A stretch of DNA of 64,000 nucleotides from Prevotella intermedia ATCC 25611 = DSM 20706 (GTDB lineage: Bacteria > Bacteroidota > Bacteroidia > Bacteroidales > Bacteroidaceae), in assembly GCF_001953955.1 (NCBI RefSeq), contig NZ_CP019301.1:124001-188000 (forward strand), in the 5' to 3' direction. The notes beneath the pieces were generated by a model. It did not search any database. It had not been told where the DNA came from and was given only the letters and a program-made list of their open reading frames with translations. Made by a program: the position numbers and the translations under genes. Shown in pieces: positions 51,435 to 60,229 of the stretch (the first letter of the stretch is position 1; the number at the start of each line of letters is the position of its first letter).

Positions 51435-53723
51435 TTATAGCTTGTTCTTTATCTTTTCTATATAGGCGTCGATTGCTGCAACTGCCGTGATGTTCACGAT
51501 GTCGCGTACAGAACATTCGAAGTCGGTGAAGTGGATAGGCTTGTTCAGTCCCATTTGGATAGGACCTATCACCTCTGTTTCGGGACTGAAGCCTTGCAGC
51601 AGCTTGTATGCACTGTTGGCAGAGGCAAGGTTCGGGAATATGAGCGTGTTCACGTCTTTGCCTTTCAAGCGTGTGAAGGGGTACTTCTCGTCGCGCAACT
51701 TCTTGTCCAACGCAAAGTTTATCTGCATTTCTCCGTCTATCAGCCAATCGGGGTGGGCTTCCTGTGTCATAGCCAACGCCTCGCGAACCTGCTGTGGTGA
51801 GCCGCCTTCGTCGCTGCCAAAGTTGGAGAACGACACCATTGCCATAACGGGATTGTCGTTGAAGAACTTCACGGAATGGTGGGCGAGCCGTGTTATATCG
51901 ACAAGCGTTTCGGTGTTTGGCATACGGTTTATCAGCGTGTCGGCAATGTAGTAGATGCCTCGTTTGGTATTCAATATGTGCATTGTGCCGAAGTGTTTGT
52001 ATTCGGGACGAATGCCGATAACGTCTTTCGCCATTTTAATGGTGTCGCTGTATTTGGTGTACAGTCCTGTTATCATGGCGTCGGCATCGCCGTTTTCAAC
52101 CATCGACATACCGAAATAGTTGCGTTCGTACATCTTGTCGTAAGCCTCGTCGAAGGTGTAGCCCTCGCGTGCACGCTTTTCCGCAAGGTGTTTGGCGTAT
52201 GTGGCTCTGCGTCCCTGCTCTTTGTCGGCACGCATATCAATGAGCTCTATGCCTGTCAGGTCGAGCTTCAGACGGTTGGCTACACGCTTTATACGGTCGG
52301 GGTGCCCCAGCAATATGGGTTGGCAGATGCCCTCTTGCTTGGCTTGCACGGCAGCCTTGAGCATATTTTGGTGCACTCCTTCGGCAAATACGACACGCTG
52401 TGGGTGCTGTGCTGCGGTGGCGTGCAGGTAGCGTGTGAATTTCGTTTCTTGTCCGAGCAGCTGCATCAGCTTGTCTTTGTATGCCTCGAAGTCCTCTATC
52501 TGTCTTCTTGCCACGCCGCTGTCGATAGCCGCTTTCGCCACTGCTGCGCTGACAACGGTTATCAGTCGTGGGTCTACGGGCTTCGGAATGAAGTATTTCT
52601 GTCCGAAGGTAAGGTCGTTCACGTGGTAAACCTCGTTTACAATGTCGGGCACGGGCTGCTTTGCCAGTTCGGCTATGGCGTGCACGGCTGCGAGTTTCAT
52701 TTCCTCGTTGATGGCTTTTGCGTGTACGTCGAGCGCACCGCGGAAGATGTAGGGGAAGCCTATGACGTTGTTGATTTGGTTCGGATAGTCCGAGCGACCA
52801 GTAGCCATAAGCACGTCGGGGCGTGCTACCATTGCGTCTTCGTACGATATTTCGGGTACTGGATTTGCCAATGCGAACACGATAGGGTTGTCGTTCATCG
52901 ACTGAATCATCTCTTTCGAGAGAATGTTGCCCTTTGATAGTCCCACGAAAACATCGGCACCCTTCATCGCTTCCTCCAATGTGTGCACGTCCTTGCGGTC
53001 GGTTGCGAAGAGTTTCTTTTGCTCCGTGAGGTTCGGACGGTCGGTTGTAATGACGCCGTGAGAGTCCAACATCAGTATGTTTTCCTTCTTCAAGCCCAAC
53101 GCCATATACAGTTTCGTGCACGAAATGGCAGCTGCGCCTGCGCCGTTCACCACCAGTTGCACCTTTGCGATGTCTTTTCCAGCCACTTCAAGCGCATTTT
53201 TAAGACCTGCCGAAGATATGATGGCTGTGCCGTGCTGGTCGTCGTGCATCACGGGAATGTCCAACGTGCGCTTTAGGCGTTCTTCTATTGCGAAACATTC
53301 GGGAGCCTTGATGTCCTCAAGGTTAATGCCACCAAATGTCGGAGCTATCTTTTCGACCGCTTCGCAGAACTTGTCGGGGTCGGTTTCGTCTATCTCTATA
53401 TCGAACACATCTATGCCACCGTAAATCTTGAACAGCAGTCCTTTGCCCTCCATCACAGGCTTACCGCTCATCGCACCGATGTTGCCAAGTCCGAGAACGG
53501 CTGTTCCGTTCGTTATAACGGCTACAAGGTTTCCCTTGTCGGTGTACTTGTAAGCATTGTCGGGGTTTTCTTGGATTTCCAAACAAGGATATGCAACGCC
53601 TGGAGAATAGGCAAGACTCAAGTCGGTTTGTGTGCTATATGATTTTGTTGGAATTACTTCTATCTTTCCTGGGCGGCCATTCTGGTGATATTCGAGAGCC
53701 GCCTCTTTTGTTATTTTTACCAT
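51435..53723 (-). CDS. maeB: NADP-dependent malic enzyme with phosphotransacetylase-like domain
   Basis: The 762-aa MaeB-type enzyme converts malate to pyruvate and CO2 and reduces NADP. The malic domain (about 1-420) shows SLAYSPGVAYPCLEI, VMHDDQHGTAII, the nucleotide loop VVNGAGAAAISC and ALANPVPEI. The C-terminal part (about 430-762) resembles phosphate acetyltransferase (RVVFAEGVHQNMLKAAV; VDITRLAHHSVKFFNDNPVM) but in MaeB this domain is regulatory, binding acetyl-CoA-type effectors, not catalytic. It has its own TAACTTTG box and terminator and is divergent from the TetR gene. Confidence 0.95.
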   Translation of the reverse strand: MVKITKEAALEYHQNGRPGKIEVIPTKSYSTQTDLSLAYSPGVAYPCLEIQENPDNAYKYTDKGNLVAVITNGTAVLGLGNIGAMSGKPVMEGKGLLFKIYGGIDVFDIEIDETDPDKFCEAVEKIAPTFGGINLEDIKAPECFAIEERLKRTLDIPVMHDDQHGTAIISSAGLKNALEVAGKDIAKVQLVVNGAGAAAISCTKLYMALGLKKENILMLDSHGVITTDRPNLTEQKKLFATDRKDVHTLEEAMKGADVFVGLSKGNILSKEMIQSMNDNPIVFALANPVPEISYEDAMVARPDVLMATGRSDYPNQINNVIGFPYIFRGALDVHAKAINEEMKLAAVHAIAELAKQPVPDIVNEVYHVNDLTFGQKYFIPKPVDPRLITVVSAAVAKAAIDSGVARRQIEDFEAYKDKLMQLLGQETKFTRYLHATAAQHPQRVVFAEGVHQNMLKAAVQAKQEGICQPILLGHPDRIKRVANRLKLDLTGIELIDMRADKEQGRRATYAKHLAEKRAREGYTFDEAYDKMYERNYFGMSMVENGDADAMITGLYTKYSDTIKMAKDVIGIRPEYKHFGTMHILNTKRGIYYIADTLINRMPNTETLVDITRLAHHSVKFFNDNPVMAMVSFSNFGSDEGGSPQQVREALAMTQEAHPDWLIDGEMQINFALDKKLRDEKYPFTRLKGKDVNTLIFPNLASANSAYKLLQGFSPETEVIGPIQMGLNKPIHFTDFECSVRDIVNITAVAAIDAYIEKIKNKL

Positions 53724-53775
53724 AATACGAGTTTAATACTGACTTTAATTCACTGCACAAAACTATGTAGAGATG

Positions 53776-53783
53776 CAAAGTTA
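53776..53783 (-). promoter_or_regulatory. -7 box (TAACTTTG) for maeB
   Basis: Minus strand TAACTTTGC about 53 bp ahead of the maeB ATG. It lies within 55 bp of the divergent TetR-gene box, so a regulator binding between them could affect both. Confidence 0.6.
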
Positions 53784-53828
53784 CTAAATAAAAACAACAA
53801 AAGGATTGTGTTAATGATATTATTTTTG

Positions 53829-53836
53829 TAATTTTG
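53829..53836 (+). promoter_or_regulatory. -7 box (TAATTTTG) for the TetR regulator
   Basis: TAATTTTGC lies 24 bp ahead of ATG 53860, an exact TAnnTTTG match. Confidence 0.6.
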
Positions 53837-53859
53837 CGAATAAATAAAATACTTCACCT

Positions 53860-54477
53860 ATGGTTATAGAGAACGATTACAAGAAAGAAGTGAAGGCGAA
53901 AATACTTGAGTTAGCCACTACAATGTTTTTCCAATATGGCATTCGTAAGGTAAAGATGGACGATATTGCAGCACGTCTGAAAATATCAAAGCGAACGCTT
54001 TACGAAATATATCAGAACAAGGAAGACTTGCTTTATGAGGTTGTTGTGCTGAACGACAAGCGTGGTTTGGAGAAACTTGAGGAGTTCGACAAGCCCGGAG
54101 TCAATGTCATCAACATCATAATACACGTGTTTAAGCTGCAAACTGAAGAGTTCAGTAGGGTGAATCCTGTTTTCTTGGAGGACATTGGGAAGTATCCAAA
54201 GTTAATGGAGTACATTCAGAACAAGCGGAAACGCAAGCGTAAACAAGTGGTGGCGTTCATAGAGCGTGGCATCAGTGAGGGGTGTTTCCTGCCCGATATA
54301 AACATAGAGATAATGAACACGCTTGCCGATGCTTCGGCACACTACATTATGAGCAACAACCTCTACAACAAATACAACATCAAGGAGATATTCAGAACTG
54401 TTGTCTTGCTGTATATAAGAGGTATATGCACCGAGAAAGGCATAAGGTTGCTTGACGAAGAAATGAAAGGTTTTTAA
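53860..54477 (+). CDS. TetR/AcrR family transcriptional regulator
   Basis: The 205-aa protein has a TetR helix-turn-helix at its start: AKILELATTMFFQYGIRKVKMDDIAARLKISKRTLYEIYQNKEDLLYEVV (about 14-63, seen in short stretches). The C-terminal all-helical ligand domain (VINIIIHVFKLQTEEF; RTVVLLYIRGICTEKGIRL) is not diagnostic. The ligand and targets are unknown. It is divergent from maeB, with about 135 bp between the start codons, so maeB or its own gene are candidate targets. Confidence 0.88.
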   Translation: MVIENDYKKEVKAKILELATTMFFQYGIRKVKMDDIAARLKISKRTLYEIYQNKEDLLYEVVVLNDKRGLEKLEEFDKPGVNVINIIIHVFKLQTEEFSRVNPVFLEDIGKYPKLMEYIQNKRKRKRKQVVAFIERGISEGCFLPDINIEIMNTLADASAHYIMSNNLYNKYNIKEIFRTVVLLYIRGICTEKGIRLLDEEMKGF

Positions 54478-54525
54478 GACTGTTTGCTCGGTCGGGCACC
54501 TTATATATAATAGGAACGGAAACGT

Positions 54526-54561
54526 AAACGCCACCTTGCTGAGAGCAACAAGGTGGCGTTT
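54526..54561. terminator. Terminator between tetR and relA-like genes; near-twin of 51347
   Basis: Same 12-bp perfect stem (AAACGCCACCTT/AAGGTGGCGTTT) as at 51347 with loop GCTGAGAGCAAC. It lies between the convergent TetR and RelA-like genes and can serve both. Confidence 0.75.
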
Positions 54562-54600
54562 ATAAGTTTATAAAATAGGAGTGGCAGGATTATAACGACG

Positions 54601-56799
54601 TTATAGTCTTGTTATTTGTTTTACTCCCCTTATGTTTTTCAGCTTCTTTATGAGGGCGTTCAGCTTCGATGTGTCTTCAATCAGCACAACGAGGTTTCCC
54701 GAAAACAGACCGTCGTGCGAGTCAATGTTGATGGAACGCATCACAACCTTCTCTTCTTTCGACATCACATTGGTAATATTGTTCACTATTCCAATATCGT
54801 CGTGCCCAATGATGCGCAGCGTTATGCTGTAATTTGCCCCGCCTTTGCCGCTCCATTTGGCTTTCACTACACGGTAGCCGAAGCGTTTGCGCAGTTCGGG
54901 AGCGTTGGGACAGTCCTCTCGGTGTATCTTTATTCCGCCGTTCACGGTAACGAATCCGAAGATGGGGTCGCCATAAATAGGGTTGCAACACTTCGATAAC
55001 GAGAAGTCGATGCCCTTTAAATTCTGGTCTATTACGAGCACGTCTTCGTTGTTCTTCAGCAGTTCTGCCGTTTCATCGGCAAGCTCGAATTTCTCAGCAC
55101 TTTCGGTTTCTTTCTGCGTATTCTGATTGTGCGTCTGATTGTAGAGCTGCTGATACGTTTCTATCACGTTGTTTACATCGAGCTTTTCGTCGGCTATTTG
55201 CTTGTAGAACTCCGTAATTTCCTTGAAGCCAAGATGCTTTATAAGGTGGAAAAGCGTTTGTTCCTCTATTTCAATCTTCTTGTTCTTGAACCTTCTTTCG
55301 AGCATTTCCTTTGCATATACACCTTCTTTCACCTGCGTTTCCTTCAATGCAAGGCGTATTTTCGACTTTGCACGAGCCGATTTTGCTATGTTCAGCCATT
55401 CTTGTTTCGGCTTTTGCGTGGCTGACGTCGTTACTTCCACGGTGTCGCCGCTGTGCAGTTCGGTTCTTATAGAGGCATTCTTGCCGTTTATCTTTCCACC
55501 AACGCATTGGTTTCCAATCTTTGAATGAATGTGATAGGCAAAGTCCAACAAGGTGGCACCTTTAGGAAACTTCAGCAAATCGCCTTTCGGTGTGAACACG
55601 TAAATCTCTTTGTCGTACAGGTCGCGCTTGAACTGCGTCATCACTTCCAAGTTGTCGCCTGCCTCCAACGCCGTTCTGATAGACGCCAACCACGTGTCCA
55701 TTCCTTCTTCTGCTTGTATTCCCTTGTATCGCCAGTGCGCTGCCAAGCCGTGTTCGGCAACTTCGTCCATACGTTCGGTGCGTATTTGCACCTCCACCCA
55801 TTTGGTATTAGGACCTAAAACCGTAATGTGCAGACACTCGTAGCCGTTCGATTTGGGCACAGATATCCAATCGCGCAAGCGTTTGGGGTTGGGTTGATAC
55901 ATATCGGTTACGATAGAGTACGCCTGCCAGCACTGCATTTTCTCCTTTTGGGTAGGCGAATCCAAGATGATTCTTATGGCAAAGAGGTCGTATATGCCCT
56001 CAAACGCACACTTCTGCTTCTTCATTTTCTGCCAGATGGAGTGTATCGACTTCGTCCTGCCCTTTATATGAAAGCGCAATCCTGCATTCTGAAGCTCCTT
56101 GCTGACAGGTTCTATGAACTCCTTTATGTAGGCATCGCGTGCCTTTTTCGTTTCATTCAGTTTCTCTTTTATGTGGTAATAGGCATCGTGTTCCAAGTAT
56201 TTCAGCGACAAATCTTCGAGTTCGCTCTTCAGCTGATAGAGTCCTAACTTGTGGGCGAGCGGTGCATACAGATAGTTTGCCTCCTCTGCGACCTGTCGTT
56301 GTGCCTCTTTGTTGTCGGTGTCGCGTATTTGTCGCATTAGATTCACGCGGTCGGCAATCATAATAAGTATGACGCGCATGTCTTCTGCAAACGAAAGCAA
56401 GAGATTGCGGAAGTTCTCGCTCTCGATGATAGGATTCTTTTTATACAGATTCTGAATGCGTGCCAAACCTTGAATAATCTGCGCGACACTCCTTCCGAAG
56501 TCGGTTTCTATTTGCTTTATCTCCAATGCGCCATTCTCAAAGCCTGCATAGAGCACGGTGGCAAGTACCGAATCGCGCTTCAAGCCGATGTTGCGGACAG
56601 CTATCAGTGATGTCTGCATGGCACAAAGCAACTCGCTCAGACCGAAGACATTGCGTTCCATAGCTCCCTTTTCTTCCATTAGCTTAATGTAGGAAGCCAG
56701 CTTTTCCTTGTCTTGTTCTGTTATGTCGTTCGCCAACTCTTCGTTCAATTCCTCGGTAAGAGCGTGAAAGCTTTTTAGTTCGTCGTCTGTGAAAATCAT
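54601..56799 (-). CDS. RelA/SpoT family protein with degenerate hydrolase site
   Basis: Starting at ATG 56799 (MIFTDDELK) the product has 732 aa. The synthetase domain is recognisable: GRTKSIHSIWQKMKKQ, YDLFAIRIILD, GYECLHITVLGPNTKWVEVQIRTERMDEVAEHGLAAHWRYKG. A TGS domain (IYVFTPKGDLLKFPKGATLLDFAYHIHSKIG) and a C-terminal ACT domain follow. The N-terminal HD region is altered: the segment that should hold the HD pair reads SVLATVLYAGFENG and the first His position also lacks His, so (p)ppGpp hydrolysis is unlikely. It therefore looks like a synthesis-only RelA. A longer start at 56835 lies upstream of the promoter box. Confidence 0.88.
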   Translation of the reverse strand: MIFTDDELKSFHALTEELNEELANDITEQDKEKLASYIKLMEEKGAMERNVFGLSELLCAMQTSLIAVRNIGLKRDSVLATVLYAGFENGALEIKQIETDFGRSVAQIIQGLARIQNLYKKNPIIESENFRNLLLSFAEDMRVILIMIADRVNLMRQIRDTDNKEAQRQVAEEANYLYAPLAHKLGLYQLKSELEDLSLKYLEHDAYYHIKEKLNETKKARDAYIKEFIEPVSKELQNAGLRFHIKGRTKSIHSIWQKMKKQKCAFEGIYDLFAIRIILDSPTQKEKMQCWQAYSIVTDMYQPNPKRLRDWISVPKSNGYECLHITVLGPNTKWVEVQIRTERMDEVAEHGLAAHWRYKGIQAEEGMDTWLASIRTALEAGDNLEVMTQFKRDLYDKEIYVFTPKGDLLKFPKGATLLDFAYHIHSKIGNQCVGGKINGKNASIRTELHSGDTVEVTTSATQKPKQEWLNIAKSARAKSKIRLALKETQVKEGVYAKEMLERRFKNKKIEIEEQTLFHLIKHLGFKEITEFYKQIADEKLDVNNVIETYQQLYNQTHNQNTQKETESAEKFELADETAELLKNNEDVLVIDQNLKGIDFSLSKCCNPIYGDPIFGFVTVNGGIKIHREDCPNAPELRKRFGYRVVKAKWSGKGGANYSITLRIIGHDDIGIVNNITNVMSKEEKVVMRSINIDSHDGLFSGNLVVLIEDTSKLNALIKKLKNIRGVKQITRL

Positions 56800-56824
56800 A
56801 TTCGTTGCCTTTAATAATACAATA

Positions 56825-56832
56825 CAAAGGTA
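56825..56832 (-). promoter_or_regulatory. -7 box (TACCTTTG) for the RelA-like gene
   Basis: Minus strand TACCTTTG about 25 bp ahead of ATG 56799; its position rules out the upstream ATG at 56835. Confidence 0.6.
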
Positions 56833-56874
56833 CAAAAAAATGCCAAATTGTTCTCTAAATTAAGAAAAAGTAAG

Positions 56875-56882
56875 TAAATTTG
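56875..56882 (+). promoter_or_regulatory. -7 box (TAAATTTG) for the DUF4301 gene
   Basis: TAAATTTGC lies about 70 bp ahead of ATG 56952. Together with the box at 56825 it makes a compact divergent promoter region. Confidence 0.55.
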
Positions 56883-56951
56883 CGAAAGAGACAACAATTG
56901 CGGCACCCCTGTTTCGTTGCTGCATCTTAGTACATAAAAACTTATACTGTT

Positions 56952-58469
56952 ATGTTAACAAAGCAAGACGAACTATTATTGAACTCAAAAGGCATCACGC
57001 TTTCCGACTTTGAAAAGCAACTTGCCGACTTTAAAAACGGTTTTCCTTTCCTTAAAATAGAGAGCGCAGCCACAGTTGGCAATGGCGTTGTGCGTTTAAA
57101 GGAAAACGAAGTAAAGGAATTTACAACAGCTTGGGACAGTTACAAAGCCGAAAAACACAAGGTCGTGAAGTTTGTTCCTGCCTCCGGAGCAGCCAGCAGA
57201 ATGTTCAAAGACCTTTTCGCATTCCTCGAAGCAGCGTATGAAGTGCCTACGACCGACTTTGAAAAATTCTTTTTCGACAATCTGAAACACTTCGCTTTCT
57301 ACAACGAACTGAACGAAAAGTGCAAGGCTACACACGGAAAAGACATTGCGCAACTCGTGGAAGCAGGCAACCATAAAGCCATTGTTGCAACACTCTTGCA
57401 CACCGATGGACTTGACTACGGGCAGTTGCCGAAGGGCTTACTGCTATTCCACAAGTATGCCGAAGGCGAACGCACGGCAATGGAAGAACACCTTGTTGAG
57501 GCTGCCCAATACGCATCGTGCGGCGCAGAGGCACACGTTCACTTCACGGTATCGCACGAACACCTCGAACTTTTCAAGGCAAAGGCTGCCCAAAAGCAAC
57601 CTATGTACGAGGAAAACCACCGCACCCACTTCTCCATAACCTTCTCCGAGCAGAAGCCAAGCACCGATACCGTAGGTGCAAACCCCGACAATACGCCTTT
57701 CCGCAACGACGACGGCTCGCTTTTGTTCCGCCCCGGTGGGCACGGTGCGCTCATTCAGAATCTTAACGACATAGATGCCGACGTGGTATTCATCAAGAAT
57801 ATCGACAACGTAACGCCCGACCGACTGAAACCTGAAACCGTAACGTGGAAGAAGGTAATAGCAGGCGTATTGGTAACGTTGCAGGAAAAGACTTTCGAAT
57901 ACGTCAGGAAACTGAAGGCTGCCGACTATACGCCAGCCGACCTGCAGTGTATGAAGAACTTCTTGGAGAACGATTTGCACTGCCGCCGCAAGGACATCGA
58001 CCAGCTGAACAACGATGAATTGGCAGCCTACCTGCTCGAAAAGTTCAACCGTCCTATGCGTGTTTGCGGAATGGTAAGGAACAGCGGCGAGCCCGGTGGC
58101 GGTCCGTTCTATGCCTACAATGCCGATAACACCATCAGTTTGCAGATACTTGAAAGTTCGCAGATAGACAGCAACGACGCCGAATCGGTAAGAATGTTCA
58201 AGGAGGGAACCCACTTCAACCCCGTAGACTTGGTTTGCGCCACGAAGGACTATGCAGGAAAACCGTTCGATTTGCCACAGTTCGTAGACCCTGCCACAGG
58301 TTTCATCAGCAGCAAGTCGAAGAACGGAAAAGAGCTGAAAGCATTGGAACTCCCTGGTCTTTGGAACGGAGCAATGAGCAATTGGAACACTGTGTTCGTA
58401 GAAGTGCCCGCAATCACTTTCAATCCAGTAAAGACCGTAAACGACTTGTTGCGCGAGCAGCACCAGTAA
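56952..58469 (+). CDS. DUF4301 family protein
   Basis: The 505-aa cytoplasmic protein matches DUF4301: VVKFVPASGAASRMFKDLFAFL near 75-96, GHGALIQNLNDIDADVVFIKNIDNV in the middle, and RNSGEPGGGPFYAYN near 375. The repeated glycine-rich loops and the GHGAL...D pattern resemble nucleotidyltransferase folds, but no activity is known to me. It has its own promoter and a perfect terminator, so it is monocistronic. Confidence 0.85.
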   Translation: MLTKQDELLLNSKGITLSDFEKQLADFKNGFPFLKIESAATVGNGVVRLKENEVKEFTTAWDSYKAEKHKVVKFVPASGAASRMFKDLFAFLEAAYEVPTTDFEKFFFDNLKHFAFYNELNEKCKATHGKDIAQLVEAGNHKAIVATLLHTDGLDYGQLPKGLLLFHKYAEGERTAMEEHLVEAAQYASCGAEAHVHFTVSHEHLELFKAKAAQKQPMYEENHRTHFSITFSEQKPSTDTVGANPDNTPFRNDDGSLLFRPGGHGALIQNLNDIDADVVFIKNIDNVTPDRLKPETVTWKKVIAGVLVTLQEKTFEYVRKLKAADYTPADLQCMKNFLENDLHCRRKDIDQLNNDELAAYLLEKFNRPMRVCGMVRNSGEPGGGPFYAYNADNTISLQILESSQIDSNDAESVRMFKEGTHFNPVDLVCATKDYAGKPFDLPQFVDPATGFISSKSKNGKELKALELPGLWNGAMSNWNTVFVEVPAITFNPVKTVNDLLREQHQ

Positions 58470-58501
58470 GCAGCATAAAAGCAGTGCAATAACTGCATAT
58501 A

Positions 58502-58545
58502 AACAGTCCCACAATCCGTAAAGATTGTGGGACTGTTGCTTTTTG
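58502..58545 (+). terminator. Intrinsic terminator of DUF4301 gene
   Basis: AACAGTCCCACAATC pairs perfectly with GATTGTGGGACTGTT (15 bp) and is followed by GCTTTTT. Confidence 0.93.
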
Positions 58546-58629
58546 GGCTATTTCTTTCGTAGGTTTTAAGAATATGTTTTATAGGCGTGGTTGTTTTAAA
58601 AAGTATTCAGCACTTTATTATTTCTTTGA

Positions 58630-59430
58630 TTACTTTAGTAGATTGCGATGATTTTCGTTTTCAAGAACAACCATTTGCTGTATGGCAATCTTATTCAATT
58701 TGAGCAGACGCTCGCTTTGTGGTACGCCCTGTTCAATGAATACCGCATTTAGATTTTCCATATTGGAAAGACATATCAGTTCGTTTATGGTTGCATAGTC
58801 GCGTATGTTTCCTTTCTTGCCTGCATTTTCTTCACGCCATTGTTTGGCTGTCATACCGAACATAGCAACATTCAGCACGTCAGCCTCATTGGCATATATA
58901 GCATTTGCCTGTTGTGGTGTTACTTCTTCAGGAATAATATTTCGTTTAATGGCGTCGGTATGAATACGATAATTTATCTTTGACAATTCGCGTTTAGCCG
59001 ACCAACCAAGCATTTTTTGCTCTTCTTCCTTTAGTCGCTGATACTCTTTAACAAGCAGTAGCTGAAATTTAGGTGAAAGCCACATTCCAAAATGATATGC
59101 TATATCGCGATGCGCGTACGTTCCGCCATATCGCCCAGCCTTGGAATAAATGCCGATAGCGTGGGTATGTTCTATCCAAGTCTTTACCGAAAGCACAAAA
59201 TTGTTGCTTCCTGCAGCATCTCTAATTGTACCGAATTCGGTACAATTAAAGTCTGGGTTATACAACATTTCCCATTCGCCTAAGTATTCAATGGTGCCTT
59301 TGAGGCTTAGCCAACGGAAGATAATATGTTCTTGCATTTGGCTTCGAGCCATATCCGTCAGGCTGATATAGTCTTCATCGTTGTGTCTGACAATATTTAC
59401 AGCAGTATTCTGTACATTGATTTTCACCAT
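58630..59430 (-). CDS. KilA-N domain protein
   Basis: The 266-aa protein carries a KilA-N DNA-binding domain in its first ~130 residues: NIVRHNDEDYISLTDMARS, IEYLGEWEMLYNPDFNCTEF, IEHTHAIGIYSKAGRYGGTYAHRDIAYHFG. The C-terminal half (AIYANEADVLNVAMFGMTAKQWREEN; ATINELICLSNMENLNAVFI) is a helical domain seen with it in Bacteroidota. KilA-N proteins are phage- and virus-derived regulators; target unknown. A palindrome TTCGGCTAACCGAA lies just downstream of its -7 box, and a 26-bp perfect palindrome lies within the gene, so self-binding is possible. Confidence 0.85.
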   Translation of the reverse strand: MVKINVQNTAVNIVRHNDEDYISLTDMARSQMQEHIIFRWLSLKGTIEYLGEWEMLYNPDFNCTEFGTIRDAAGSNNFVLSVKTWIEHTHAIGIYSKAGRYGGTYAHRDIAYHFGMWLSPKFQLLLVKEYQRLKEEEQKMLGWSAKRELSKINYRIHTDAIKRNIIPEEVTPQQANAIYANEADVLNVAMFGMTAKQWREENAGKKGNIRDYATINELICLSNMENLNAVFIEQGVPQSERLLKLNKIAIQQMVVLENENHRNLLK

Positions 59431-59463
59431 TTTTCTATTATTTATTTTTCAATATAATCTTAT

Positions 59464-59477
59464 TTCGGCTAACCGAA
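59464..59477. promoter_or_regulatory. Operator-like palindrome at the KilA-N promoter
   Basis: TTCGGCTAACCGAA (TTCGG and CCGAA half-sites) lies just downstream of the TACCTTTG box (59480-59487, minus strand), covering the likely transcription start. A bound protein there would block transcription. Confidence 0.45.
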
Positions 59478-59479
59478 TA

Positions 59480-59487
59480 CAAAGGTA
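59480..59487 (-). promoter_or_regulatory. -7 box (TACCTTTG) for the KilA-N gene
   Basis: Minus strand TACCTTTG about 50 bp ahead of the KilA-N ATG. Confidence 0.55.
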
Positions 59488-59646
59488 TGGAATTATTTTT
59501 GTTTGTGGCAAATGGCAATAAAGTTTTGCATAGAAACGGCTTCTATATTTGCTAAAGACATCGATTAACCGATTTTTAGCAAACCCTGCCATAGGTTTTA
59601 TCAGCAGCATAGATAGGACGGTTTTAAAAGAAAACCACCTCCGTTT

Positions 59647-59833
59647 TGTAAAGATTATTCTGAAGAAAAACGGCAATTTCGATTTGGCATTGCGAAAGCG
59701 TAGGTTTTGCGATGCAAAACAGCCGCTTTTACCGTGCAAAACCTACGCTTTTGCAACGCAAAACAATAGGTTTTGTAAAGTGTTGATACATAGTTGGTTA
59801 TGCAAAACTTTCACTTGTAAAATTTCTTTACAT
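59647..59833 (+). repeat. Modular palindromic element, copy C9 (slots B, A', B')
   Basis: The core is 187 bp, with no CTAG leader. Unlike every other copy, slot 1 carries word B (GTAG) and slot 3 B', so the long hairpin is made with the other word. The slot 1-2 linker is GAT. It lies between the KilA-N gene and the KilA-N remnant. Confidence 0.9.
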
Positions 59834-59854
59834 ATTTTTAGCTTGCTTCTTCCT

Positions 59855-60036
59855 TAATTCAAGGATAGCCAATGTTGCTGTATGGCTATCTCTATTGCTT
59901 TGCAAAATGTTTGCTTTATGGTGCGTATAGCGTGCTTTTGCATTGTGTTTAGAGCTACGTCCGACGTACTGATAGGATACTCGTCATAGCGTCTGACAAT
60001 ATGAATAAACATTTTTTGTAAAATAAAATCTGCCAA
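59855..60036 (-). pseudogene. KilA-N gene remnant with a large internal deletion
   Basis: The minus strand reads IVRRYDEYPISTSDVALNTMQKHAI, matching IVRHNDEDYISLTDMARSQMQEHII at the start of the intact KilA-N protein, and then jumps to IEIAIQQHWLSL, matching KIAIQQMVVLE near its end. At the DNA level the stretches ATATTGTCAGACGC and GATAGCCATACAGCAA are shared. About 200 codons are missing between. It is a dead second copy. Confidence 0.75.
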
Positions 60037-60063
60037 AAAGAATGTTTTTTCAAAAAATATACT

Positions 60064-60071
60064 TATCTTTG
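60064..60071 (+). promoter_or_regulatory. -7 box (TATCTTTG) for the large surface protein
   Basis: TATCTTTGCG lies about 160 bp ahead of ATG 60230, giving a long leader. The leader includes AGTGC...GCACT complementary stretches (60107-60145) and a run of T before the start. Confidence 0.55.
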
Positions 60072-60229
60072 CGAAGTGTCAAAAATTCACTTATTTGCGT
60101 TTTAAGCAGTGCGGAAGTAAACGAAATGTTGATATGCGTAAGCACTAAGTAACCTTTTTACCATTTTATTGCTTACTTTTTTTAAGAGTTATAAAACTGC
60201 TAAATTAAAGAACTAAAAACATCATTATT

